64,000 nucleotides of DNA from Canna indica (lineage: Eukaryota; Streptophyta; Magnoliopsida; Zingiberales; Cannaceae): the NCBI GenBank assembly GCA_034359265.1, contig CP136896.1:34090001-34154000 (forward strand), read 5' to 3'. Under the pieces are notes generated by a model. The model saw nothing but the letters and a program-made list of their open reading frames with translations, was not told the origin of the DNA and ran no database searches. Both the position numbers and the translations under genes were made by a program. Below, one piece after another: positions 1 through 10,481 of this stretch. The first letter of the stretch is position 1, and every line of letters starts with the position of its first letter.

Positions 1-87
1 ACACGGCCAGTTAAGGCCAAGCACGCATCGCCGGCAGAACGGACGGGATGACCGGTGCACACTGCGAGGCGGACTGAACGACCCAAC
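1..87 (-). rRNA. 18S rRNA gene, interior segment, degenerate
   Basis: The reverse complement reads as the plant 18S segment just downstream of the 'AGCTCGTAGTTGGACCTTGG' block, including GGCCTTAACTGGCC. It continues the 18S sequence that stops at position 6941; the two are separated by a CACTA element with AAC on both sides. The gene would run on past the left edge of the window. Several substitutions against the plant consensus indicate a decaying copy. Confidence 0.85.
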
Positions 88-430
88 CACTACTAGAAAT
101 ATATTCTTCAGCAACGGCTATCAGCAACGGCCGCTCAAGCCGTTGCTATTTGCAACGGCGTTCGTATAGCTGCTCAAGCCATTGCAGATGTGTTGTATCT
201 GCAACGGCTTTGTTATGGTCGCTCGAGCCGTTGCAGATATATAATCACATCAGTAACGGCTTAGTTATGGCTACAAGATCCATCACTCTTGAGACATTCG
301 CGCGCTCGCGGCACTAAAATAAAATACTTATCAGCAACGGCGTGCTAATAGACAAGTCAGCCATTACTAATGATTACTTATCAGCAACGGCTTTATAACA
401 GCTGGGTGAGCTGTTGCTGATAAGTTTATA
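88..430. repeat. CACTA left terminal/subterminal repeat region
   Basis: The first 340 bases after CACTACTAG are packed with GCAACGGC and its complement GCCGTTGC in both orientations, about every 15-60 bases. Such arrays are the usual binding sites for the TNPA-type protein of CACTA elements. The same motif fills the right end. Confidence 0.85.
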
Positions 431-960
431 TAGGTCGAGCGATCGCGCCCGCCCCCTTTCTTCTTCTTCTTCTTCTTGCTACTGCCACCGTCGTCACCCA
501 CCGTCCTCGACTGCCGGTGTCCCTCGCCGCCGCCGCCCGCCATCGTTCCTTGCTCCAAGTAAGTCGTGCAAAAATCCCCCTCTCCATTTAGTGTAGAACC
601 GGTCGAAACCCTAAATATAGGGTTTCGGCCGACGGTGCTCCGGCCGGTGGCCGGCAGCCGGAGCATTATTGTCCAGTGTCCGACATTTGTCGGACACTGG
701 ACGCCGGCACCGGAGTTCGCTCCGAAAATGCAAGAAAGATGATTTTTTAATTTTTTTAATTTTTAATTAATTGTTTAGATTAATTATTCATTTAATTATT
801 TAATTTGTTAGATTAATTTTTAGGGTTTAGATTAATTGTTATGATTTAGATTAATTTAGTTCGATTAATATTATGTTTTAAATTAATAATGGTAGGTTAA
901 TTATTTAAATTAGTTAAAATGTTGTAGATTAATATTAATTAATTAGTTGAAATGTTAATT
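431..960. other. CACTA 5' leader region, no gene seen
   Basis: This stretch begins with CT-rich and CCG-rich sequence (445-545). It then has a short inverted duplication around GTCCAGTGTCCGACA (672-700), and from about 735 AT-rich DNA rich in TTAATTA. I see no supported coding region. It is probably the untranslated leader and promoter side of the transposase gene. Confidence 0.4.
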
Positions 961-965
961 AGTCT

Positions 966-1145
966 GGAGTAGTCCTCAGTGGACTCGCGTCGGAATCGTC
1001 CACTTCGGACTTGCGCCGGAATCGTCCACTTTGGACTCGCGCCGGAATCGTCCACTTTGGACTCGTGCCGGAATCGTCCATTTTGGACTCTCGCCGGAAT
1101 CGTCCAATTTGGACTCGTGTCGGAATTGTCCACTATGGACTCAAA
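966..1145. repeat. 26-bp minisatellite inside the CACTA element
   Basis: GGAAT followed by CGTCC or TGTCC recurs at 992, 1018, 1044, 1070, 1096 and 1122, an exact 26-base period. The unit contains GTCCACTTTGGAC, a short inverted repeat, plus a CGCGCCGG-type core. There are about six full copies with a few substitutions. Short ORFs can be read through it on both strands but are repeat artefacts. Confidence 0.9.
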
Positions 1146-1349
1146 CTGACTCGAAACATTTAGAAAATAATCATCCATCCGACGAGTTGATACGTTTCAT
1201 GTACGGATCGACGAGTCTGATATGATTTAGCAAAACCTTAGATCCATTCGGGGGTTATATGTTCGTGTAAATGAAGTAGATGATCTTTTATACGATGTAC
1301 AACCCTTGAATTGTCCCTGATTGGATAATTTGGGAATATAGTTATTTGT

Positions 1350-1525
1350 ATTGCACTTATGTTTTTCTTTTAACCGTTAACTTATTCTAAATTTCGGCAG
1401 CGTCTCTCATGTTCTCCGATACGCGCCTAGATGATATGCGTATTCGGAGAACTGTAGGGAGATGCTGACAAAATTTAGAATGAAGTTAGTGGTTAAAAGA
1501 AATACTTAGTGCTATATGAATAACA
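1350..1525. repeat. Long imperfect inverted repeat upstream of TNP2
   Basis: The left arm (about 1350-1425) contains TTCTTTTAACC, TTCTAAATTT and GTTCTCCGATACGC. The right arm (about 1440-1522) contains GCGTATTCGGAGAAC, AAATTTAGAA and GGTTAAAAGAA, the reverse complements in reverse order. The loop is about 12-15 bases. The region between 1146 and 1350 shows no other structure. It lies directly before the first transposase exon. Confidence 0.8.
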
Positions 1526-1577
1526 TAAATCCCGAATGGAATAGGACCATCTCACCTAAAGGCATTAACCGAAGAAA

Positions 1578-4500
1578 TTGTCATTGATTGACAGAATTAT
1601 GTCAGCTGATCGAAGTTGTATGTATCGTCCTCCCGATCGTGGAGCTTTAACAAATGAGTTTCGATTAAGCGTAACTTACTTCCTAAATTTTGCCTATTCG
1701 AATCGGAAATTTGTTAGCATCGATGATAAAATCCGATGTCTGTGCCGCATTTGCTTGAATGGACGATTTTTGGATCGGGAAACTGTCACTCTGCATCTAT
1801 ATAGCAAAGGATTTGCACCAAGATATTTTATATGGACTTGTCACAGGGAGTCACGTGAATTCAGGACGTCGAGCAATCATGTCGTTCAGACACATGGTGA
1901 ATCTTCCTCTGCCAGTGTTTCTTCATCCAGTCAATCTAATCCCTATAGAACTATTATACTTGATAGACTTGGGGGTCAATTCCACCTGAATGATAATGTC
2001 GATTAGCCAGTTAATGAGATGTCAGTGCCATCAGATACTATAGGTGTTGATATCACAGAAGTACAAACTGCGGTAGAGATTGAATTGCCGAAAAAAGAAG
2101 CTGCAGAATTTTATGAGATATTGAAACCTGCCGATGAACCTTTGTATGAGAATTGTCCTAAATACACTAGGTTTTCGGCAATGACGCAGCTCCTAAACAT
2201 CAAGGCCAATTGTAATATCAGCGAGGTTGCGTATGATCGGATTGCAGGATTGATTAATAGAATGCTGTCTACTGATAACAAGTTTGAGCCAACTTTTTAT
2301 GAGACTAAAAAGTTGATGAAAAAATTAGGGCTTGGGTACGAAAAAATACACGAGTGCCAAAATAACTGTATTTTATATTATGAAGAAAATGTGCAATTGG
2401 ATAAATGCCCTGTATGTCAACATCCTCGCTACAAGGAGAAGAAATCAATCCGACAGAAAAATATGCCGTTTAAGGTGCTTCGGTATTTTCTACTAACACC
2501 GAGGCTTCAAAGATTATTCATGTCGAAAAAGACGGCCCCCTACAGTAATGACTCATCCATCCGACAGTTAAGCATGGAAACATTTGGATACATGTTATCC
2601 TTCATTTGCTAGGGATACTAGAAATATCAGATTGGGATTGTGCACAGATGGTTTTAATCCGTTTGGACATTCTACAACTCCTTATTCAGTTTGACCAGTG
2701 CTGCTGACAGTTTATAATTTGCCACCATCAATGTGTATGAAAGATGAATTTATTTATCTTTCGATGATTATTCCGGGTCCTAAGGGTCCGCGAAAAGAAA
2801 TTGACATGTTTCTCAAACCCTTGATAGATGAATTGAAAATATTTTAGACTGAGGGAGTTGTCACTTATAATTGTCATCGGAAGCAAAACTTCAATTTAAA
2901 GGCCGTGGTCTTGAGGACAATCAATGATTTCCCAGCGTACGGCATGTTGTCTAGTTGGAGCACTCACGGCCGACTCTTTTGTCTGTATTGTATGGAACAC
3001 TCTAAATCAATCAGTCTTCAGAACGGACAAAAAATCTCATTCTTCTATCAGTATTGAAGGAATCGTAATAAATTTACTAAGGGCACAGTCGAAAGAGATG
3101 AGCCACCACCGATGTTGTCTGGTGAACAAATGTTAGCACGTGTTTCAGCACTTCCAGAGAAAGTATTTGGTCTGAATGAAAGAGTGTCAGGCTTTGGTCA
3201 AACACATAATTGGGTGAAAAAAAGTATCTTTTGGGAATTGCCCTATCGGAGTTCATTACTGATTCGACATAATTTGGATGTCATGCACATTGAAAAAAAT
3301 ATGTTTGATAATATTTTCAACACTTTGATGGATGTTTCCAGAAAAATTAAAGATAATGTCAAAGCCCGACATGATCTGAAAATACTTTGTAAGAGACCGG
3401 AGTTGGAGTTACAAGAGGTCAACGGACGATATCTGAAGCCGAAGGCCCCGTATGTGTTAAATCAAAGATGTTTGTCAATGGATAAAAGAACTCAAATTAC
3501 CCGATGGATATGCTTCAAACTTATCTCAATGTGTGAACGTCAATGATTGCAAAATATCAGGGATGAAGAGCCATGATTGTCATGTATTCATGCAAAGATT
3601 GCTTTCGATCGCATTCTGAGATCTTCTACCTGATAATATTTGGGGTCCATTGACTGAATTAAGTATGTTTTTTAAAAACATTTGTGCAAATGTCCTTTGA
3701 GTCGAAGATATGTCAACACTTGAAAGTAATATTGTTGAAATTATATGCAAGCTGGAGTAATTTTTCCCTCCTACCTTTTTTGACTCGATGGAGCATCTAC
3801 CGATACACTTGGCATACGAGGCACAAGTTGGTGGCCCCGTTCAATACTGGTGGGACTTATTTGAAAGATACATGAATCGTTTGAAGAAAAAAGTAAAGAA
3901 CACCGCAGTTGTTGAAGGATCAATATCTGAATCGTATATCATCCAAGAAATTTCAACTTTCTGCTCATTTTACTTTGAATTGACGGTACAGACAAGATTT
4001 GATCGTCTTCCACGTAACGACGACGGGGGAGTTCGACATTCAGATGGACGTTTAAATATATTTTGTCACTCTAGTCATGCTTTTAGTTCTCGTCCATCTC
4101 AACACTTAAGCGACGAAGAGTATCATTTGGCACACTTGTATGTATTACTCAATTGTCCAGAGATTGAACAATTCATTGAAATATTTGACATTGAGATGGT
4201 GCAAAAATACTCTATTCACAACGATCAAAAATTGGAGAGATTACGGAATCGTGATTTCCCTACTTGGATTCAGGCTTACAGCAAAGATCACATAACTGAA
4301 TGTGATGAAAGAATATTTGAGTTTGTTAGTGGACCGTCGTGACTAGTGTCGTGTTATAGTGAATATTTTGTTAATGGGTACAAATTTCACATGGTTGAAT
4401 ATGCATTTACAAAGAAGACGATGAATGCCGGGGTCTGTGTGAAAGGGACAACCTATGTTGAATGTGATATGGATTTTTATGGACTGGTGGAAGAAGTAAT

Positions 4501-4918
4501 AGAGTTGCACTACTTCGGCTTGAAATCAGTTATCCTATTTAGATGTCATTGGTTCGATACAATAGAAAGGGGCATGAAAGTTCATCCAAAATACAAACTT
4601 GTTGAGGTTAACTACAAATCCAAATTGGCAGCAAATGAACCTTTTATTTTGGCATCACAAGCCGAACAAGTATATTACGCGAAGTATTTGGTTCAAAATA
4701 AAGATAGAGCAGATTGGCGTGTAGTCTGTAAGACTAAAGGTAGAGGAAAAATTAATCTGATAGCAGGAGAAAATGAGCCAATACCTGATGTGACAGATGG
4801 TTTCTATCAAGAAGATGATCCTCCTACTGTAGATCGTATTATTCCAATACTTGAGGATGCAGACACAGCATCAATGCAGACACAGCATCAATACTTGAGG
4901 ATGATCCTCCTACTGTAG
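1578..4918 (+). pseudogene. CACTA TNP2-type transposase (TNPD-like), disrupted
   Basis: The segments in order match the plant En/Spm transposase layout. 1578-2006 is a transposase-associated N-terminal domain (CRC..C motifs, FLDRETV..HLY.KGF). 2019-3550 is TNP2, with KLGLGYEKIHECQNNC, CPVCQHPRYK, an LTPRLQRLFMS motif and HNLDVMHIEKNM. 3788-4342 is DUF4218 (HLPIHLAYEAQVGGPVQYWW). 4346-4918 is DUF4216 (ASQAEQVYYAKY). The frame is broken repeatedly: stops near 2612, 2694, 2845, 3057, 3544 and 4340. At 2694 and 2845 the expected Trp codon is TGA or TAG. It would catalyse excision and integration if intact. Called from domain order and motifs; family assignment is firm. Confidence 0.92.
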
Positions 4919-4924
4919 ATCGTT

Positions 4925-6420
4925 TTGGAGTCTCCGATTGGTGAGACTCCAGCACTTACGACTCATACTGCTGGTCCTCCTACTGCTGATCCTCCTACCG
5001 ATGATACTGCCGAGGCTAGTACATCCAGACGCAGACGGCCACGCGGGCTGAACAGGTGGCATCCTCCACCAGTCACAGAGTCACGTAGATTCATTAGCGT
5101 GATTGGGGAGCGATAGTATATCATGAATCATGAATCATTACAAATTCATTATATCATAATATAATATTAAATTTTATTTTTGTTGTGCAGGTTCGAGCAA
5201 GAAGAAGTGCCAAGTAGCATTTCATCTACTATTCGACGATACATGCACGGGGCATGGCCCACGTGGTCTCACGTGCCCAGTGAGCACGTCAACATGCTAT
5301 GGCGCGAGTTTGACGCACGTATTAATTTTTTTTTTATACATGCATGATGATTAATATTGGTACTGATATTATTGTTTTGCAGGCTTGCTTTACATGGGTC
5401 GAGGACCAGAGGCCCTTCATTTACGCTGCCTGGGAGGCTATTTCCCGAGCGAGGTACAACGGGCAGCTGGGGCAGGCCCGGTCCCAAGCGATGGCCCGAG
5501 CTGGGACCACTAACATCACAGAGACTTGGGGATACGGCCCTGATTGGATTACTCTGGATATATGGGACCAGCTCGTGGTATTATGGTCGACGGATCGATG
5601 GCAGGAGGTTTCTAGGACTGCGGCTAGAAACCGCATGTCGGGGGGAGGAACGCGTCACACTGGCGGCTCTATTGCATTTGCGGTGCACGCGAACCATATG
5701 GTAAGTATACCTTACTTTTAATTATATATTTTATTTGTTACTCTGTGTACTAATTAATGTATTTGTTTTGTAAATGTAGACGACAGTGTTCGATGACGGG
5801 ACTGTTCAGCGACCCTCCCCGATGGATGTGTTTGAGAGGACTCACCGTCGAGGACATGGGACTGGGGAGTACGTTGACAACCGCTCTGCAATCATTATGG
5901 TAAGTATATTTATTTAAATTATTCATTATTTATTTATAATTTAAGTTTTAGGAAAAATACAAAACAAAAAATCAAATTTGAGTAGGAGACCTACACTCAG
6001 ACGATGGTGCAGTGCGGGGGCACCCCCGAGGACTTTGACGCATGAGCGTGGGTAGAGGCTGCAGGTGGCTGGGACCACGGCCGCGTATATGGTTTTGCAG
6101 ATAGTGGTCATGTGCGAGCCGTGGTAGGGCCACTTGGGGCACCAACCCCTCCGGTCGCTGGTGAGCGGCCGTCCACCTCCAGGTCCAGTTATGATCATAG
6201 TAGAAAGATAAGGACATTGGAGGAGACGGTCGCGCGTCAGACTGAGATGATGAAGCGTCAGAGTCAGATGATGGCGGAGATGCATGCTATGCTACGCAAC
6301 ATGTCAGGTTATCCTTCGGCATCATCTGATCCATCATCCTCGAGTCAGTCCACGCCGGTGTACACCCAAGCACTCCAGACCCCGCCATATGATCCAGATC
6401 ATCCTCCATCGTCATCGTGA
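4925..6420 (+). CDS. CACTA second gene, TNPA / Transposase_24-like, multi-exon
   Basis: A second gene follows the transposase with plant-like splice sites. The first exon starts near 4925 (Pro/Thr-rich, then an Arg-rich stretch). Acceptors are seen at TGTTGTGCAG (5190), TTGTTTTGCAG (5383) and AAATGTAG (5780). Donors ATG-GTAAGTAT are near 5700 and 5899. The exon at 5383-5700 contains a WDQLV..W and HTGGSIAF pattern typical of plant Ptta/En/Spm second-ORF proteins. The last part (6112-6420) ends in a short coiled coil (ETVARQTEMMKRQSQMM) and a Ser/Pro tail. The likely role is binding the GCAACGGC subterminal repeats. Exact exon joins are not settled; the stretch 5900-6110 is uncertain. Confidence 0.65.
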
Positions 6421-6669
6421 GATTTATTATTATTTTTTATATTGACTTTGTTACTTAGGTTTAATTTATTTTGTTTGTATATTGATACTTCAATTTTGTA
6501 TTTGAATAGTTTTCATACGATTGTGGATACAAATAAATAATTGTTTTGATGTATATCTGGGTGTATTTGTGATGTGTGAATGGATGTATGTATGGGTGTA
6601 TGGGTGTGTGAGTTATATATTAGATAATGCATCAATGTATTAATGAAAATTTGGAATTTTAAAATTTTT
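6421..6669. other. CACTA 3' untranslated region, AT-rich
   Basis: T-rich DNA follows the second gene's stop, with a TGTATGGGTG-type microrepeat near 6580-6612. I see nothing coding. Confidence 0.4.
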
Positions 6670-6940
6670 TCTGTTGTAGGTGGGAAAGTCGTTACTAAAA
6701 GTGTATTGTAAGCCGTTGCTGGTGTTATACTACAACGGCTTAGTAACGGTCTTTCACTAATGGCCTTGCCACGGCCGCATGTCCGTGGCAAAGCCGTTGC
6801 TGATAATATTATTAGCAACGGCCCGAGCGGCCGTTGCTGAGCTATTGCTAAATTATCAGCAACGCGTTTTTCTGCCACGGCTCCGTTGCAACGGGCTGGG
6901 TCGTTGCAAACCGTTGCTGATGCCCATTTTACCAGTAGTG
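6670..6940. repeat. CACTA right terminal/subterminal repeat region
   Basis: GCCGTTGC and GCAACGGC motifs recur to the right terminus ACCAGTAGTG, mirroring the left end. The end is confirmed by the AAC duplication that follows. Confidence 0.85.
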
Positions 6941-7502
6941 AACCCAAGGTCCAACTACGAGCTTTTTAACTGCAATAACTTAAATATACGCTATTGGAGC
7001 TGGAATTACCACGGCTGCTAGCACCAGACTTGCCCGCCAATGGATCCCCTTTAAGGGTAATTTGTGCACCTGCTTCCTTCCTTGGATGTGGGAGCCGTTT
7101 CTCAAGCACCCTCTCCTGAATCGAACCCTAATTCTCCATCACCCGTCACCACCATGGTAGGCCCCTATCGTACCATCGAAAGTTGATAGGGTAAAAATTT
7201 TAATGATGCATCGCCGGCACGAGGGTCGTGTGATCCATCGAGTTATCATGAATCATCGAAACGGCGAGCAAAGCCCGCGTTAGCCTTTTATCTAATAAAT
7301 GCATCCCTTCCGGAAGTTGGGGTTTGTTGCACGTATTACCTCTAGAATTACTACGGTTATCCGTGTAGCACTTACCTTCAAACAAACTATAACTGATTTA
7401 ATGAGTCATCCGTAGTTTCACAGTCTGAATTAGTTCATAATTACACATGCATGGCTTAATCTTTGAGACAAGCATATGACTACTAGCAGGATCTACCAGG
7501 TA
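6941..7502 (-). rRNA. 18S rRNA gene, 5' part, degenerate with internal deletion
   Basis: The reverse complement starts with TACCTGGTAGATCCTGC at 7502, the 18S 5' end (consensus TACCTGGTTGATCCTGC). It runs through the AAGCCATGCATG, AATTACTACGG-type and TGGTAATTCCAGC blocks to the CACTA insertion. Relative to plant 18S, about 90-100 bases are missing at about 7051-7054. The sequence jumps from the 'AATGGATCC..TTAAGGG' block straight to 'GGTAATTTG', with GGG shared at the junction. With other substitutions (for example GTGGTAATTCC for GCGGTAATTCC) this marks a pseudogene. Transcription would run right to left. Confidence 0.93.
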
Positions 7503-8364
7503 GCACGTCCTCAACGACATCACGCACCGTCAAGCACCTATCCATCACCACGAGCTTCGCAGCAATGTTACAAGGCATGTGGGGCTGATAGTTGTACTAG
7601 CCAAGGCCGAAGAATTCATTCAAACTGATCATGGCACGAGGATTGAAAACCCATGCACGCCAGCAATGTTTGCCACATCTAAGAGCACTCGCGGAAACTC
7701 GAGAGCTGGTTGAGACGAAAGGCAAAAGATGCACCGACGTTCGAGGGAGCACGAGATCCACTAACGTGGCCACTCCAACTGCCGCATCACTTGGCGGATG
7801 GGGCCGATGAAACCAATCAAATTTCCAACCAATCGAATAGGTATCACACAGGCAACATGCGTCACTCCGATGAAAATTTGAAGCACAATTATAAGACTGC
7901 ATCGACGACAGTTGGTTGCACTATGGCAGGGAGCCCACCGACGCATGCAAGTACTTTACCACTCATGTGCTGACACGGTCATTTTTGTTGTCGCACCCAC
8001 CGCCCACCCGCATCATGCCATAAGCGGAGCGAGAGGGTCAAAGAAGACCATCAACAACAAAAATCCGCCGAGCACGAAAGGAAGAGGAAGAAAAACTGGC
8101 AACTCGGTCGAGCAACGCCAAGCGACGATCGAGCGACAGCAGAGCGACCCGAGCGACGGCCATGCCATGCTGCTCCCTAACATACGTGAGGCCCTTAACT
8201 ACGGGGTTCCCAAGAGCATGAGCAACATGACATTTTTTTTCATCCGCACGGTCAAGCGACGACCGTGTGACATGAGGAATGAACGAGCGACCCCGAGCGA
8301 CAAATATGCCATTCTGCTCCCTAACATATCTAAGCCCCCCCCCCCCCCCCACCCATGTGCCACC
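7503..8364 (-). other. rDNA 5' external transcribed spacer / promoter-proximal IGS
   Basis: This directly abuts the 18S 5' end on its upstream side. The part near 18S (7503-8030) is unique sequence. From about 8030 it shows spacer-like motifs also found at 9790-10480 (GAGCGAC, TTCCCAAGAGCA, ACATGACATTTTTTT). I could not see a TATATAGGG-type Pol I start on the minus strand, so the transcription start is not located. A C17 run (8335-8351) precedes the LTR insertion. Confidence 0.7.
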
Positions 8365-9785
8365 TGTTGGCCTAAGGTTTTCTACCTTGGTCTTAATCTC
8401 AATTTTGATGATAACAAACATAGAACTAATGTTTCATGGAGATATATTATCAAGTTCCATATCGGTTAGTGCTCGATGTCCTCGATCGAAAATATCTAAG
8501 AAATCGGAAGGACATTGATCGGCGCATTCGGGTTCATTGTGGAAATATCTCAAAGTTCGACGTGTGCACCAAAGACATCTTGGATGAGTCTAAAGAACAC
8601 ATGGAGAGCTCTCCTAGTTGATGCACGTTGAAGGACGAATCCCAGAAAAGAAGCGCACAAGAAGAAGGCTGAAAAAAATCAAGTTCAGCCTAGGTTCGGT
8701 CGATCGGTCGATCGACCGAATGAAGAGAAAAATTGGCAGTAGTCTATTCGGTCGACCGGGCGGTCGACTGGAAGAAGCCAAAAATTAGCAATAGGCAATT
8801 TGGTCGACCGGTCGGTCGACCGAAGATGTTGAAAAAATGGCAGTGGCTACTTCGGTAGACTGGGCGGTCGACCGACCGAGGACAAAATCTGGCAGTGCAT
8901 GCATTGGTCGATCGATCGGTCGACTGGATTGCGGATCACTGAACTCGTGAATCATTCGATTGACCCATCGGTCGACCGAACAGCGCAATTAAAGCAGTGG
9001 TTCGGATGAAGGGTTATAAATACCCTTCACCTATCTTCTTTAATGGCTCTTAACATCAAATACAAGCTTAAAGAAGTGTGATTTGTGCCTTCTAGAAATC
9101 GATTGATTGTGCTTGGTTCTTCCGTCAACATTTTCTCAAAGCGCTTATTCTTCCTCAACTCGGTGTTCGATTCGATCTCAACGTCTTGCCGAGTTGGAGG
9201 CTTTGAAGGCTTGGAAAAGAGCATTGATTCTTGGTTTTATTCTTTAAGATCTTTTCATTGTAATTTTAATTGTTATTTGAACTTGTTTTCATTGGATTTG
9301 AGTTTGTATAAGACCTAGAGTGTAGGTCTTGAAATTGGGTGGTAGCCTTGGGGGTTGAGGTTTAAATCCACCGGTGTAAACATAGTTTGCTAGGATTAGT
9401 TGAGGTGTCCCTTAGGGTTGAGGTGGAAGAGTGATCTCGGTAAGAAGACGGAGACTTCCGGGTGTGGAAGTGCCTTAGATTGAGAGTGAGACTCTTCGGG
9501 TCAAAGTCCTCTTTGTAAGGGAACCAATTTAATCTAGTAAAGTTTAGTTTGGAAATCCTAAGCGGGGGGCTTAGGTAATGGAGTAGGCATTGGGGCCGAA
9601 CCACTATAAATACTTGTGTTAGCATTGATAGCTTGTTTGTGTTTATTGCTTCTTATTTATTACTTCTGCTTGCTATAAATATCATGCATAGCCTAACTAA
9701 TCAAGAAATGATTAAAATCGGAACTAGGCAAAAAATTAGTTAACAAACTTTTCATCCCCCTCTAGTGTGGCCATTTCACCAAACA
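8365..9785 (+). mobile_element. Solo LTR (family A) in rDNA spacer
   Basis: A 1,421-bp LTR starts TGTTGGCCTAAGG and ends CACCAAACA. It is flanked by the 5-bp duplication CCACC (8360-8364 and 9786-9790). Removing it restores the spacer repeat GTGCCACCCACGGGG seen intact at 10330. No internal retroelement sequence is attached, so it is a solo LTR left by LTR-LTR recombination. The U3 part carries an array of GGTCGACCG-type palindromes (8693-8985) and a TATAAATA at 9015. A short hairpin CCTAAGC/GCTTAGG lies at 9558-9576. Confidence 0.95.
9015..9022 (+). promoter_or_regulatory. TATA box of family A LTR
   Basis: TATAAATA sits inside the inverted repeat GGGT..ACCC and directly downstream of the palindrome array, the expected place for the LTR promoter. 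Confidence 0.7.
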
Positions 9786-9790
9786 CCACC

Positions 9791-10481
9791 CACGGGGTTC
9801 CCAAGAGCACGAGCAGCATGACATTTTTTTTTGTTCGCATGGTCGAGCAACGACTGCGCGATAGTCGTGCGACGTGAGCGACGAATGAGCGACCCGAGCG
9901 ATAGCCATGCCATGCTCCTCCCTAGCATATGTGAGGCCCCTAACCCCCATGTGCCATGCAAGGGGTTCCCAAGAGCACGAGCACTATGACATTTTTCTCG
10001 TCCGCACAGTTGAGCGACGGCCGTGCGACGTGAGCGACAGTCGAGCGACCCAAGCGACGGCCATGCCACGCTGCTCCCTAACATACGTAAGGCCTCTAAC
10101 CGCCATGTGCCAACCATGGAGTTCCCAAGAGCACGAGCAACATGACATTTTTTTTGTCCGCACGGTCGAGCGACGGTCACGCGACATCCGCGCGTCATGT
10201 GCGGCAGTCGAGCGATGGCGGCGCGACAATCGAGCAACAATCACGCGACGACCATGCGATATGAGCAACAACCAAGCAACGGTCATGCCATGCTGCTCCC
10301 TAACATACATGAGGCCTCTATCCCCCATGTGCCACCCACGGGGTTCCCAAGAGCACGAGCAGCATGACATTTTTTTTCGTTCACACGGTCGAGTGATGGT
10401 CGCGCGACGGCCATGCGACGTGAGCGACATCCGAGCGACCCGAGCGATGGCCAAGCCATGCTGCTCCCATACATGTTCTTA
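9791..10481 (-). repeat. rDNA IGS subrepeats, class 2 (about 160-220 bp)
   Basis: Four copies of a unit contain TTCCCAAGAGCACGAGC, ATGACATTTTTT, a stretch of GAGCGACGG-type words and CCATGCTGCTCCCTAACATA. The poly-T landmark falls near 9817, 9986, 10142 and 10363, so spacing is irregular. A fifth landmark is at about 8228, left of the solo LTR. The same words occur in the 32460-34890 array, tying both to one rDNA spacer. Open frames through it are repeat artefacts. Confidence 0.85.

Larger units (their letters stand above)
88..6940 (+). mobile_element. CACTA (En/Spm) DNA transposon inserted in 18S rDNA
   Basis: The left end reads CACTACTAGAAAT and the right end reads ATTTTACCAGTAGTG, so the terminal inverted repeat starts CACTAC(T) at both ends. 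The flanks carry a 3-bp target duplication AAC (85-87 and 6941-6943), which is the CACTA standard. Removing the element joins conserved 18S sequence. Inside are subterminal repeats built on GCAACGGC, a broken TNP2-type transposase gene and a TNPA-like second gene, both on the plus strand. The element is structurally complete (6,853 bp). Its transposase gene carries stops, so it is probably non-autonomous now. Confidence in type and ends is high. Confidence 0.95.

Noticed and set aside
7503..8030. Pol I promoter TATATAGGG-type start site
   Set aside because: No convincing match was found on the minus strand upstream of 18S.
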